31,710 nucleotides of DNA, taken from Mobilitalea sp. GTDB taxonomy: Bacteria; Bacillota_A; Clostridia; Lachnospirales; Lachnospiraceae. The notes under the pieces are model-generated. The model made no database searches. It saw nothing but the letters and a program-made list of their open reading frames with translations, and was not told the DNA's origin. Every line of letters begins with the position of its first letter. The stretch's first letter is position 1. Position numbers and translations under genes: made by a program. The stretch covers positions 1-31,710 of the forward strand of contig JARKQP010000298.1 in the NCBI GenBank assembly GCA_029974875.1, written 5' to 3'. Shown here piece after piece: positions 23,725 through 31,510 of the stretch.

Positions 23725-25467
23725 CTACACCAGCTTAACAGAATCATATACGACGCAGCAATTGCCGTGATAATGCATCTTGATTGCCGGATTGTTAAAT
23801 GCAGTCAGGTGCTTCTGGATCGCTTCCCCTGGCGGGTCACTCTCCGTTTGCATATCCGCGATCTCTAAGCATGCTGCTGCGATATTCCTCGGCACTGACA
23901 GGTCATGGGGCCGGTTCAGATGGGAAGAGAATATCAGCGTGTCCTCCTTTATCAGGGACATGAAATGGTTCAGCATATTGGCATATTCCCTCATGCCCGA
24001 CCTGTCGAGGGCCTTTAAATGGGTGTCAATGTTCATCGCATCCCCAGTAAATACAATATTCGCATCCTTCATATAGAAGGACATATGCCCCTTGCTATGT
24101 CCCGGCGTAAAGATGCATTCCACCTGGATAGAGCCCAAATCAAAGACATCCCCATCCTTCAGTTCCTTAAGCCCTGACGGATCCGGCGGTTCGCACATAT
24201 TATCCTTGGTATATTCATAGAACTCCCCGTTGTACAAGGAAAATGGCTGGCAATCCTCAAGCCGCTTCGCTCTTGGCATGCTTACCTCAAGACTTGGCCA
24301 GTCGTTCTTATGAATATAATACTCACTAAATTGAATCGCACCGCCCGCATGGTCGATGCCTACATGGGTGCATACGAGAAATATCGGCTTGTCATAGCCG
24401 GCAAAATCCCTGATATACTTCACAAGCCTATAGTCAATTCCATGCCCGGAGTCGATGCACATGATCCTTTCATCGCCAATCACTACCATTAGGGTAATCC
24501 GGTGCACCATGGAAAAGTTGATGGTCACTGTATAAATGCGGTCCGTCCATTTCTCATGGCTGTAGAAATCAAGATCCTTTGTGGGCGTAATCGCGGCCTT
24601 CCCGTCACTGTTCAATACATCCCGATTGTACACGATGCAGGTATTATTTACATAATGCATCCTTATGCTACGGTTATTCTGTCTGCCACGGAAAATTGTC
24701 TCCCCCATGGGATCCCGCTTTATATTAGTGCTGTTGATCAGGTCTTCACATATTAGAATTAAGCTTTTTGCAATATCAAGGGTCATGGGCATCGGAAGAT
24801 GCGCCGGGTATAACGTCACCCCTTCATCTACCCGTGAGACAAAACTCTCCATCGTCTTTTTATATCTACGAAAGCCCTCCCTGTCCAGTTTCTTCAAGTG
24901 GACATCCGTATTGATCGCATCTCCGGTAAAGCAGTAATTCTCATCCCTGTTATAAAAAGCCATGGAGCCTTCAGTGTGCCCCGGAACAGCGATCGCTTCA
25001 ATCCTCACTCCGCCAAGGTCGAAGATATCACCATCCTTAATATCCTTGAATTCGCATTTATTGTTCCGAAGCATATGCTCCTTGCAATATTCAATGGCCA
25101 CCTTGCTCTCCAGGGCAAAATCCTCCAGATCAGCCAGCCTTCCTTCATCGTTGAAGGAAAATGCCACCATATCAGGATTTCCCTGATCCAAATGGCTGCA
25201 ATAACGTTCCTCAAACTGGATGGCGCTTCCTACATGATCCGGGTGCAAATGGGTGCAAGTCAGGACAAAGGGCTTAGCCGTACCGACAACACCTTCAATA
25301 TACTGGCGAAAATCCCCTGTCATGCCTAGGCCTGCATCAACGATCATGATTTTTTCATCGCCAACAATGCATCCAATGGTGAATCTATGTACCATGGAAT
25401 AGCCTTCGTTGAACACAATCAGGCGCTCTGAAAGCTTTTCATGGCTAAAAAAATTTATCTTACACAT
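23725..25467 (-). CDS. Tandem metallo-beta-lactamase-fold protein with one degenerate metal site
   Basis: This 580-residue protein is made of two MBL-fold domains (about 1-290 and 297-580) that are clearly paralogous; each begins FFSHEK or FYSHEK and ends with a ...MHY...C.VVY segment. Domain 1 has a complete ligand set: THLHPDH (His73, His75, Asp77, His78), His164 (VPGHTEG), Asp183 (FTGDAIN) and His223 (PAHLP). Domain 2 has THVGIDH (His368, Gly370, Asp372, His373), His457 (TPGHSKG), Asp476 (FTGDAMN) and His516 (SSHLNRP), so the second His of the HxHxDH motif is Gly. Single-domain relatives are lactonases, glyoxalase II or esterases. There is no signal peptide. GGTGAGGG lies before ATG 25467. 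I infer a hydrolase or lactonase in the pathway; the second domain may be regulatory or structural. Confidence 0.93.
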   Translation of the reverse strand: MCKINFFSHEKLSERLIVFNEGYSMVHRFTIGCIVGDEKIMIVDAGLGMTGDFRQYIEGVVGTAKPFVLTCTHLHPDHVGSAIQFEERYCSHLDQGNPDMVAFSFNDEGRLADLEDFALESKVAIEYCKEHMLRNNKCEFKDIKDGDIFDLGGVRIEAIAVPGHTEGSMAFYNRDENYCFTGDAINTDVHLKKLDREGFRRYKKTMESFVSRVDEGVTLYPAHLPMPMTLDIAKSLILICEDLINSTNIKRDPMGETIFRGRQNNRSIRMHYVNNTCIVYNRDVLNSDGKAAITPTKDLDFYSHEKWTDRIYTVTINFSMVHRITLMVVIGDERIMCIDSGHGIDYRLVKYIRDFAGYDKPIFLVCTHVGIDHAGGAIQFSEYYIHKNDWPSLEVSMPRAKRLEDCQPFSLYNGEFYEYTKDNMCEPPDPSGLKELKDGDVFDLGSIQVECIFTPGHSKGHMSFYMKDANIVFTGDAMNIDTHLKALDRSGMREYANMLNHFMSLIKEDTLIFSSHLNRPHDLSVPRNIAAACLEIADMQTESDPPGEAIQKHLTAFNNPAIKMHYHGNCCVVYDSVKLV

Positions 25468-25498
25468 TTTGAATCCCTCACCTTTCTAAATACTATAA

Positions 25499-27289
25499 TT
25501 AATAAAGCTCTATTATTTTTCCGGTTTCAGGATCCCTTGCAAACCTGCGGAGAAAATTCCATGAAACAGCTTGCTGTGCAGGCGTTGTATTATGTGGCAT
25601 GTTTTCCTCTCCTACCATGCACAAATGATATTTGTCGTTATTATTCTTAACCTCTACTATGTACAATTCAAATCCGTCCATCCATAGAACCTGGCTCTTA
25701 TCCCCTGGAATCCCGAGCTCACGTATTGCCTTTTCATCGCTGTATCTGGTAGCAGCAATTTCTTTGTCTGACTTCATGGGACAATTTGATGCTGCCAAAC
25801 GCAGCTGCCATCCCTTTGCCCTCTCTTCAAAGGTCACCATGCCTGACATTTCCTTGTAGGAGCGGTATGCCTTTCCATCGGAATGAACCGGATAATAGCT
25901 GGCATGCTCGCACATACCGGCAAGGTTAATCAATGGTATGTCAAATTTAGCGACCTGCTTCGCGCGCTCCTCGTTCATTGGGGTGATTCCCATATTTGCC
26001 AGCCCCGGCGGGTCGCCAAAAGTAGCTACCGCTGTAATGAGCTGCGGATGCCGAAATGCAAATTCAAGGGCATAATGGCCGTTATGGGAATGCCCTGCAA
26101 TATAGACCCTTGTCATATCCATCATCGGATATAGCTCCTGTGCTTCCTTTAGGATATCTGTTAGGAGGTCATTGCTATCCGCATCCTCAAGCACAAAGTT
26201 GATTAGCATACAGGCACCCTGTGCACAAATCCGGTAATACTCATAGAAATAGCTTGTCTCCGTTACTGCCAGATGCTCATTGGCATGGTTTACTTCCTGC
26301 ATCACGCAGATAACCGGAAGCTTTTCATCCATATCTTCAAGGGCGCTCTTGGGAAGCGCTGCTTTCCAACGGCGGTATTTGGTTTCATGGTTTACATATT
26401 TCACTCCCATATCATCCCAGTACTTCAAGAAACCCGAGTCAGCAGTGCTATTATACTGATATTCCAGCGCCATACCCTCCGCCATTTTTTTGCCAGTCTC
26501 GCTATTTAGCACTCTCGCAAGATCATAGTTCGCATTGCTCCATTGATCCATGCTCACCTGATCCCTCGTAAGGCTGGTCTTATTCTCCCACCTTGCCGTG
26601 ATATCAAGTGCGGGAACCTGTGCCGATCCAAATTTCATCACGTATTCGTCTGGATTTACTACATCGCCGGCTTCATTCCTATAGGTAAAGTCCGGGATCT
26701 CTGAAAGCTTCGCCCCTGGATGGTAAACCGCACTCACGTCAAGATACACTTTTTTTACATCTCCGGGGACAAATACAAAGCCCTCCTGCATAATATTTAC
26801 ATAAACTCTTCCCGCATCAGGAGCATCCGAACAGATATAGAAAATCATCATATCCTGCTGCTCTGCTACCATATCATTGTACTTTTTAAATTTTGCAAGT
26901 GTTTTCATAGCCCAGTAGGGGTCTTTTAAGTCAACCGTATTGAACACAATCAGAGTCGGCAGCTTCCTCCCAAAATCCTGCAGGCACTTATCAGGGCACA
27001 TAATCAGCCATCCACAGCCTCCCTGGCTCCGCCGTTCATAGTGCACACCCCTGTCCTTCCAGTACTGCACCACCTCCGGGATGCTGACAGCATTGGTCTT
27101 CCGGTCATAGCATTCCAGCCTTTTTAAATCCTCTCCATATAACCCGTCAATCGGAGCTTGATAGGGTGCCGTATCCATGATTTCATGGCCACCCAGCCAT
27201 TGAACTAATCCAAAGATAGAGCTGATGTTATCCTTCCAGAGATCCATATCCCAGTATTTTCGGTTTTCATAATTAAAATATCTATTCAT
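25499..27289 (-). CDS. Alpha/beta hydrolase with internal duplication (paralog A)
   Basis: This 596-residue cytoplasmic protein has no signal peptide. The C-terminal half is an alpha/beta hydrolase: LPVICVMQEV strand, then RVYIAGHSHNGHYALEFAFRHPQLITAVATFG with nucleophile candidate Ser401. INLAGMCEHA supplies a possible acid Glu461, and ENMPHNTTP supplies His566. The residue two after the Ser is Asn instead of the usual Gly. Residues about 70-190 repeat the pattern of about 285-400: YWKDRGVHY...LPTLIVFNTVD...YVNIMQEG against YWDDMGVKY...LPVICVMQEVN. The GHSH elbow, however, is absent in the first half. Related single-domain enzymes are esterases and PHB-depolymerase/feruloyl-esterase-like. 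It is the second gene of the operon, 27 bp after its paralog. Confidence 0.85.
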   Translation of the reverse strand: MNRYFNYENRKYWDMDLWKDNISSIFGLVQWLGGHEIMDTAPYQAPIDGLYGEDLKRLECYDRKTNAVSIPEVVQYWKDRGVHYERRSQGGCGWLIMCPDKCLQDFGRKLPTLIVFNTVDLKDPYWAMKTLAKFKKYNDMVAEQQDMMIFYICSDAPDAGRVYVNIMQEGFVFVPGDVKKVYLDVSAVYHPGAKLSEIPDFTYRNEAGDVVNPDEYVMKFGSAQVPALDITARWENKTSLTRDQVSMDQWSNANYDLARVLNSETGKKMAEGMALEYQYNSTADSGFLKYWDDMGVKYVNHETKYRRWKAALPKSALEDMDEKLPVICVMQEVNHANEHLAVTETSYFYEYYRICAQGACMLINFVLEDADSNDLLTDILKEAQELYPMMDMTRVYIAGHSHNGHYALEFAFRHPQLITAVATFGDPPGLANMGITPMNEERAKQVAKFDIPLINLAGMCEHASYYPVHSDGKAYRSYKEMSGMVTFEERAKGWQLRLAASNCPMKSDKEIAATRYSDEKAIRELGIPGDKSQVLWMDGFELYIVEVKNNNDKYHLCMVGEENMPHNTTPAQQAVSWNFLRRFARDPETGKIIELY

Positions 27290-27316
27290 AAGCCTTATCC
27301 CTTTCTCCGGACTATT

Positions 27317-29068
27317 TTACAACAATTCAATCACTTCTAGGGTTTCCAGGTTCCTGGCAAACCTACGAAGATAATTCCAAGAAACATCGATCATAAATGG
27401 CGTTACCATATGGGGCATATTTTCACTGCTTACGATCCGTAGATGGTTTTTTCCTTCCACATTTGTTACATCTGCAATATAATGCTCCGCACCATCTGCC
27501 CATACCGTTTCAGCATGATCTGCCGGAAATCCCAGGATGCGTTCTGCCTTGTTTTTGCTGTATCTTGCAGCCCTAATTTCCTCGATGCTTTTCATCGGGC
27601 ATCTGGAGGCGATCAAGCGCCTCTGCCAAAAAACAGCCCATTTTTCAAACTCCTCCGGATCATCCGGTGCCAGGGCATGCTTTTCCGTAGCACCATTTAC
27701 ATTAATCAAGGGCATGTCGATTTCCGCCATGGAATGCATGCGTTCGTCACTGACCGAAAGAATCGGCTCCCCCCATGCTTCCGGCGTTAGCAGGATTCCT
27801 TGGTTCCCAAGGGTTGCGACTGCTGCGACCACATCGGGATGGCGGCGGGCAAATTCAAAGGAAAAACAACCATCATGTGAATGGCCCGTTACATAGACAC
27901 GCTGCATATCAATTGGATATTGCTCCTTGGCTTCCTCTAGAATGTCGGTCAATAAATCATTGGAATCCCAATCCTCCAATGCAAAGAACAGAAGAATGCA
28001 TTCCCCCTGTGCCGCGATATTCAGATACTCATAGAGATAGCTGAGGGAGGTGACCGCTAAATGCTTATTTCCATCATAGACTTCCTGAATAACCATAGCA
28101 ACCGGCAGCTTTTTTTCCGGCTCTTCCATCGCCTGCTTTGGGACAAATGCAAACCAGCGTTCACCCATTGTTTCCGTAATCGTGAGCTTAAGTCCCATTG
28201 CATCCCAATAATCAGAGAATCCCAGATCATCTACTGAACCAAAGCGGTGTTCCATCAATAGGCCTTCCACCAAACGTTTTCCTACTCCGCTGTGTACAAA
28301 CCAGCTTCTCTCAAACAGGCCATCATTAGCCCTGTAATTCATAACAAGGCCACGGGTGAGGCTATCTGCATTTCCCCAACGCCCAGAAATCGCAAGAGCA
28401 GGGATCTTAAGGCTTCCAAACAGTTCAACCGCTTCATCCGGGTCTATTGTGGCCATTCCATCCTCACTCTTATATTCAAATCCAGGAACATCCTTCAACC
28501 TAACTCCCCTGTCTAATATGGGGGATACATCTAAATAAATTCCGTCTAAATCAACCGGATATAAAATAGTCGCTTCCTGCATCAGGTTCACATAAATCCG
28601 GTCAAGATCCGGCTTGTCATTTACAACATAAACGATAATAAAGTCCTGTAGCTCTGCCAGCATCTCATTATATTTTTTATAATACGACATCGTCCTCATG
28701 GTATACCATGGGTCTGAAACATCCTCATAATGAAAAGACACAAGCATCGGAAGCTTCTTTTCTCTGTTAGAAAATGCTTTTTCCGGCACCATCGAGATCC
28801 AATACTGGCATCCCTGCTCCAGGCTGTTGAACCGGATCCCTTGATCCGCCCAGTATTGAATAACCTCAGGCAAATCAATCCCGCCAGTCTTCCTCCTATA
28901 GTTTGGATGCTTGAATGGGTCTTCACAGATCGGTGGAACAAAATCTGTTTTCTCCTGTTTTCCATTGGCTTCAATCCACTGCACAAGCGCATCCGCACAT
29001 CCTAGTCTTCCCTGCCATCTACTATTATCCCAAATGTCTATATCAGGATAGCTATAATATTTATTCAT
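27317..29068 (-). CDS. Alpha/beta hydrolase with internal duplication (paralog B)
   Basis: This 583-residue paralog of the protein at 25499-27289 has the same layout throughout (MNKYYSYPDIDIWDN..., YNYLRRFARN-type C-terminus). The active half contains RVYVTGHSHDGCFSFEFARRHPDVVAAVATLG with Ser397 as nucleophile, INVNGATEKHA with candidate Glu462, and ENMPHMVTP with His553. The N-terminal half repeats the fold (QYWADQGIRF...LPMLVSFHYED...YVNLMQEA) without a nucleophile elbow. I start it at ATG 29068, 7 bases after GGAGG; a frame open to 29098 begins at about the predicted transcription start and is not likely. It is the first gene of the operon. Both paralogs keep their catalytic residues, so they may act on different esters or form a heteromer. 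Confidence 0.85.
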   Translation of the reverse strand: MNKYYSYPDIDIWDNSRWQGRLGCADALVQWIEANGKQEKTDFVPPICEDPFKHPNYRRKTGGIDLPEVIQYWADQGIRFNSLEQGCQYWISMVPEKAFSNREKKLPMLVSFHYEDVSDPWYTMRTMSYYKKYNEMLAELQDFIIVYVVNDKPDLDRIYVNLMQEATILYPVDLDGIYLDVSPILDRGVRLKDVPGFEYKSEDGMATIDPDEAVELFGSLKIPALAISGRWGNADSLTRGLVMNYRANDGLFERSWFVHSGVGKRLVEGLLMEHRFGSVDDLGFSDYWDAMGLKLTITETMGERWFAFVPKQAMEEPEKKLPVAMVIQEVYDGNKHLAVTSLSYLYEYLNIAAQGECILLFFALEDWDSNDLLTDILEEAKEQYPIDMQRVYVTGHSHDGCFSFEFARRHPDVVAAVATLGNQGILLTPEAWGEPILSVSDERMHSMAEIDMPLINVNGATEKHALAPDDPEEFEKWAVFWQRRLIASRCPMKSIEEIRAARYSKNKAERILGFPADHAETVWADGAEHYIADVTNVEGKNHLRIVSSENMPHMVTPFMIDVSWNYLRRFARNLETLEVIELL

Positions 29069-29104
29069 CCCTTCTCCTCCTTGTTGTATAATTTGCATAA
29101 TAAA

Positions 29105-29133
29105 AGTATACCGTTAAAAATTTTTTTATTCAA
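29105..29133 (-). promoter_or_regulatory. Probable promoter of the hydrolase/MBL/AKR operon
   Basis: On the minus strand TTGAAT (29133-29128), 17 bp, then TATACT (29110-29105). The weak -35 resembles the activator-dependent promoters at 18362 and 19614. Immediately upstream, 29136-29165 holds rearranged pieces of the shared 37-bp element. Confidence 0.6.
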
Positions 29134-29135
29134 AT

Positions 29136-29165
29136 CGAAAAGTGCCTGTATTATTACGAACTGGA
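29136..29165. promoter_or_regulatory. Rearranged relative of the shared regulatory element
   Basis: On the plus strand CGAAAAGTG (29136-29144), then GTATTATT (29148-29155), 6 bases, TGGA (29162-29165). GTATTATT-6-TGGA and CGAAAAGTG also occur in the importer-operon element, but in the opposite orientation to the gene and in swapped order. It may be a third binding site; it could be coincidence. Confidence 0.4.
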
Positions 29166-29204
29166 ATATTAGTTTTTTTATTTGGAGGGAACGGAGATTA
29201 TTTA

Positions 29205-29237
29205 GTATCAATGTTTGAAAAAATGTCACGGGGTTTT
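29205..29237 (-). repeat. Third copy of the valS-promoter-like sequence
   Basis: This copy matches 9329-9361 closely: apart from one missing base and two substitutions it is the same sequence. Its -35 is GTGACA and its -10 TACTAA with 16 bp between. It may be a second, weaker promoter for the hydrolase operon or a dispersed repeat. Confidence 0.6.
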
Positions 29238-29273
29238 TGTAGAAATTCCGATTATACCTTGCTATCATAATAT

Positions 29274-29636
29274 TCATATTTGAACGCGGGAGAATGCATC
29301 CTCATCTGATTTCATCAATATTTTTTTGTGTTGGACAGAGCCGTCGTCAAAGAGGATATCGACCTTAATAATAGTGTCATTAATCCGATAGTAATAACGG
29401 TTACCCACCATTTCATATGTTGCCGCCATAATTAGTCCATATTGTATGCCACTTTGATTCTCGTATGCTACACTGTAAGAATTACCAATCAACCTTGCTA
29501 CCCGTGCGATATCCATTTCTATCGCATAATAGCTATAAATCATATTTTCATAATTATTATTTTTATATTCATCGACTGTCATCTCCAGATTTTCTACATA
29601 ATAAGCCGGGGCGCTCCTACGGTTATTCAATGTCAC
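29274..29636 (-). CDS. Small protein of unknown function (120 residues)
   Basis: I do not recognise this family. GTG 29636 is the probable start, 5 bases after AAAGGGGG; an in-frame stop lies five codons upstream and no ATG is available before residue 18. The product has no signal peptide or membrane segment. The middle (EMDIARVARLIGNSYSVAYENQSGIQYGLIMAATYEMVGNRYYYRINDTIIKVDILFDDGSVQHKKILMKSDEDAF) looks like a small beta-rich or alpha/beta domain. It is transcribed in the same direction as its neighbours. It lies after the kinase terminator and before the hydrolase operon, so it may have its own unit. It could be a single-gene remnant. Confidence 0.6.
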   Translation of the reverse strand: MTLNNRRSAPAYYVENLEMTVDEYKNNNYENMIYSYYAIEMDIARVARLIGNSYSVAYENQSGIQYGLIMAATYEMVGNRYYYRINDTIIKVDILFDDGSVQHKKILMKSDEDAFSRVQI

Positions 29637-29700
29637 AGGGACCCCCTTTCATCTATAACATCCAATAGGACGATGAAATATTGCAATAATATAAATAATA

Positions 29701-29750
29701 ATAAAATAATCCTCCATCAATGTCTATTGCTTCAACATTGATGGAGGATT
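29701..29750 (-). terminator. Terminator of the ABC exporter / sensor kinase unit
   Basis: There are perfect 16-bp arms (29708-29723 and 29735-29750) with an 11-base loop. On the minus strand the hairpin is followed by a T-rich run (ATTTTATTATTATT). It is located 40 bases after the kinase stop. Confidence 0.8.
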
Positions 29751-29788
29751 TATATACTTTCATTAAACAGGAGCTTTTCAAGGCCTTT

Positions 29789-30685
29789 TCAAACTCGCCA
29801 GCGAAGTTCTATGATGAATAGCCCATCTTCAAGACGGGCTTCTATCTGTCCCTTCATTTTCTCCACTAAAAGCTTAGTAATTGTCAGACCCAGCCCCGTG
29901 CTTTGGTTGGAACGGGATTGGTCCCCCGTATAAAACCGTTCAAATATTACCTTCAATTCCTCTTCTGTAATATTACTTCTGTCATTTTTAAACTGAACCA
30001 CACAATACCCCTGTGAACAATACTGCTTTAATATGAATTTTTCCTTTGCATATTTTAAAACGTTTTGGATTAGGTTGCTCAGGATCCGGTTGAACTGTAT
30101 TTTGTCCACAATGATAAAGGCCGGTTTATCCTCAAGCTCAATTGACACGCCCAGCTTCCTTCTCTCGAACTCATGAAAATATGCTACCATACTATCCTTA
30201 AGCATTCCCTGGACTTCCACATTCTCCAGCAGGATGGGATAATTATCCCCTTCGACAATCGACAGCTCATAAAAGTTCTGGATGAAGCCCTGCAGTAATC
30301 TCGCCCGCTTTCTTACAACCTCCAAAAATTCCTGTCTTTCTTCCTCGGAATCGCTGTCTTCCATCAGCTCCAGATATCCCAGCATGGAGGTAAGGGGTGT
30401 ACGGAGGTCGTGGGATATATTTTCAATCTCCTTCCGGATCTTGGCCTCATTGCGCTGATATATAATTCTTTCTTCCTGGCGTGCCAGGTAAATCCTATTG
30501 ATTCCTGATAATAATTTTTGGAACCCGGTATCTACCGTAATTGCCTTCAGCTGCCGGTTACGCTCCGGCCTCTGCCCGATCTCCTCCATCTGCGCAATTG
30601 TTTCCGCTATGGCTTTTCTAAGGAATAGAAGATATAGGGACAACAGGGTAACCACTATAATTAATCCCAGACATAGATACAGCAT
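29789..30685 (-). CDS. Membrane sensor histidine kinase
   Basis: This 298-residue kinase has a single N-terminal membrane helix (LYLCLGLIIVVTLLSLYLLF) and no extracellular sensor domain, followed by a HAMP-like/coil stretch. The H-box is ENISHDLRTPLTSMLGYLELM with phospho-acceptor His92. The N-box region FNRILSNLIQNVLKYAKE and the G2 region STGLGLTITKLLVEKMKG are present. The G1 box is degenerate (FKNDRSN), as seen in kinases of the peptide-antibiotic response group. Small intramembrane-sensing kinases next to an ABC-2 transporter usually respond to cell-wall-active peptides. No response regulator is in the window; it may lie beyond 31710. Its AAGGAGG is buried in the hairpin at 30692-30715. 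Confidence 0.93.
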   Translation of the reverse strand: MLYLCLGLIIVVTLLSLYLLFLRKAIAETIAQMEEIGQRPERNRQLKAITVDTGFQKLLSGINRIYLARQEERIIYQRNEAKIRKEIENISHDLRTPLTSMLGYLELMEDSDSEEERQEFLEVVRKRARLLQGFIQNFYELSIVEGDNYPILLENVEVQGMLKDSMVAYFHEFERRKLGVSIELEDKPAFIIVDKIQFNRILSNLIQNVLKYAKEKFILKQYCSQGYCVVQFKNDRSNITEEELKVIFERFYTGDQSRSNQSTGLGLTITKLLVEKMKGQIEARLEDGLFIIELRWRV

Positions 30686-30691
30686 ACAACC

Positions 30692-30715
30692 AAGCCTCCT
30701 TTACTATGGAGGCTT
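30692..30715 (-). promoter_or_regulatory. Hairpin that pairs the kinase ribosome binding site
   Basis: The 8-bp arms AAGCCTCC and GGAGGCTT, with an 8-base loop, contain the GGAGG used for the kinase start at 30685. Folding would block initiation unless ribosomes arriving from the permease gene, which ends at 30731, disrupt it. No U-tract follows, so it is not a terminator. Confidence 0.6.
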
Positions 30716-30730
30716 TGCCCCCTTCTAATT

Positions 30731-31510
30731 CTACTTAACCTCTTTCTTTCTGAACACCAGAAAACCAATCAATGCAACTACAATTAATTCAGCAAGTCCG
30801 ACCAGCCAATAGTAATAATAACCGGCAATTCCATCCCAGGGAAGAATCAGCTCTGCCTTTTTAAAATCATAAGTGATGTTATTTATCATATAAAGAGGCA
30901 GAAACCTGGATATTTCTGCGAATACCTTAAACTTCATTCCAAGAAAATTGCTGACTAGAGGAAATGCTACCAACAGCCCGATTATGGCACTGACTGCCGC
31001 ACCAGTGCTTTCCAATGCAAATAAAAAGCAATTCGTTACCGCCAGTGCACATAAAAACATAGGCATTGCCACAAAACAAGCCTTTATCAGCAAATGCAAG
31101 TGCTCCACACCGGAATTCTCCAGCAAAAGATAGGCTGCCGCAATATCAATTCCGGTAATAATTACAAAGGCAATCACAGCATATACCATTTCCACAATAA
31201 GCTTACCAAAATAGATATTTCCCCGGCTGATACCATAGGAAACGCTATTCTTCATGGTATGATTCGAATGCTCATTTCCAAACACTAGGGCTGCCACTGA
31301 AATACAGAGCAAAAAAACCATCTGAAAGCTGGTATAAAAGCAGGAAAGCGCAAAATACGTGGTTGCATAGGGAAAGCCCGGCTCTGCTGCCTTAACAGCG
31401 GCCAGCACAATGTTGGAGCTTATTAATAATGCACTGCAGATTACGATAAACAGGTAGCTCCATTTATTATGATATAAACGGTAAAATTCACTTTTTAAAT
31501 AACTAAGCAT
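30731..31510 (-). CDS. ABC-2-type membrane permease (peptide-antibiotic exporter/immunity type)
   Basis: This 259-residue protein has about six membrane helices. It begins MLSYLKSEFYRLYHNKWSYLFIVICSALLISSNIV, the amphipathic start and first helix typical of lantibiotic-immunity-type ABC-2 permeases (LanE/LanG, BcrB-like). Later segments include FGNEHSNHTMKNSVSYGISRGNIYFGKLIVEM, the conserved cytoplasmic loop of this group. I start it at ATG 31510, 6 bases after AGGGGGG; it overlaps the end of the ATPase gene by eight bases, so translation is coupled. A frame open to 31567 would lie wholly within the ATPase gene. It should form the membrane part of the exporter with that ATPase. Confidence 0.9.
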   Translation of the reverse strand: MLSYLKSEFYRLYHNKWSYLFIVICSALLISSNIVLAAVKAAEPGFPYATTYFALSCFYTSFQMVFLLCISVAALVFGNEHSNHTMKNSVSYGISRGNIYFGKLIVEMVYAVIAFVIITGIDIAAAYLLLENSGVEHLHLLIKACFVAMPMFLCALAVTNCFLFALESTGAAVSAIIGLLVAFPLVSNFLGMKFKVFAEISRFLPLYMINNITYDFKKAELILPWDGIAGYYYYWLVGLAELIVVALIGFLVFRKKEVK

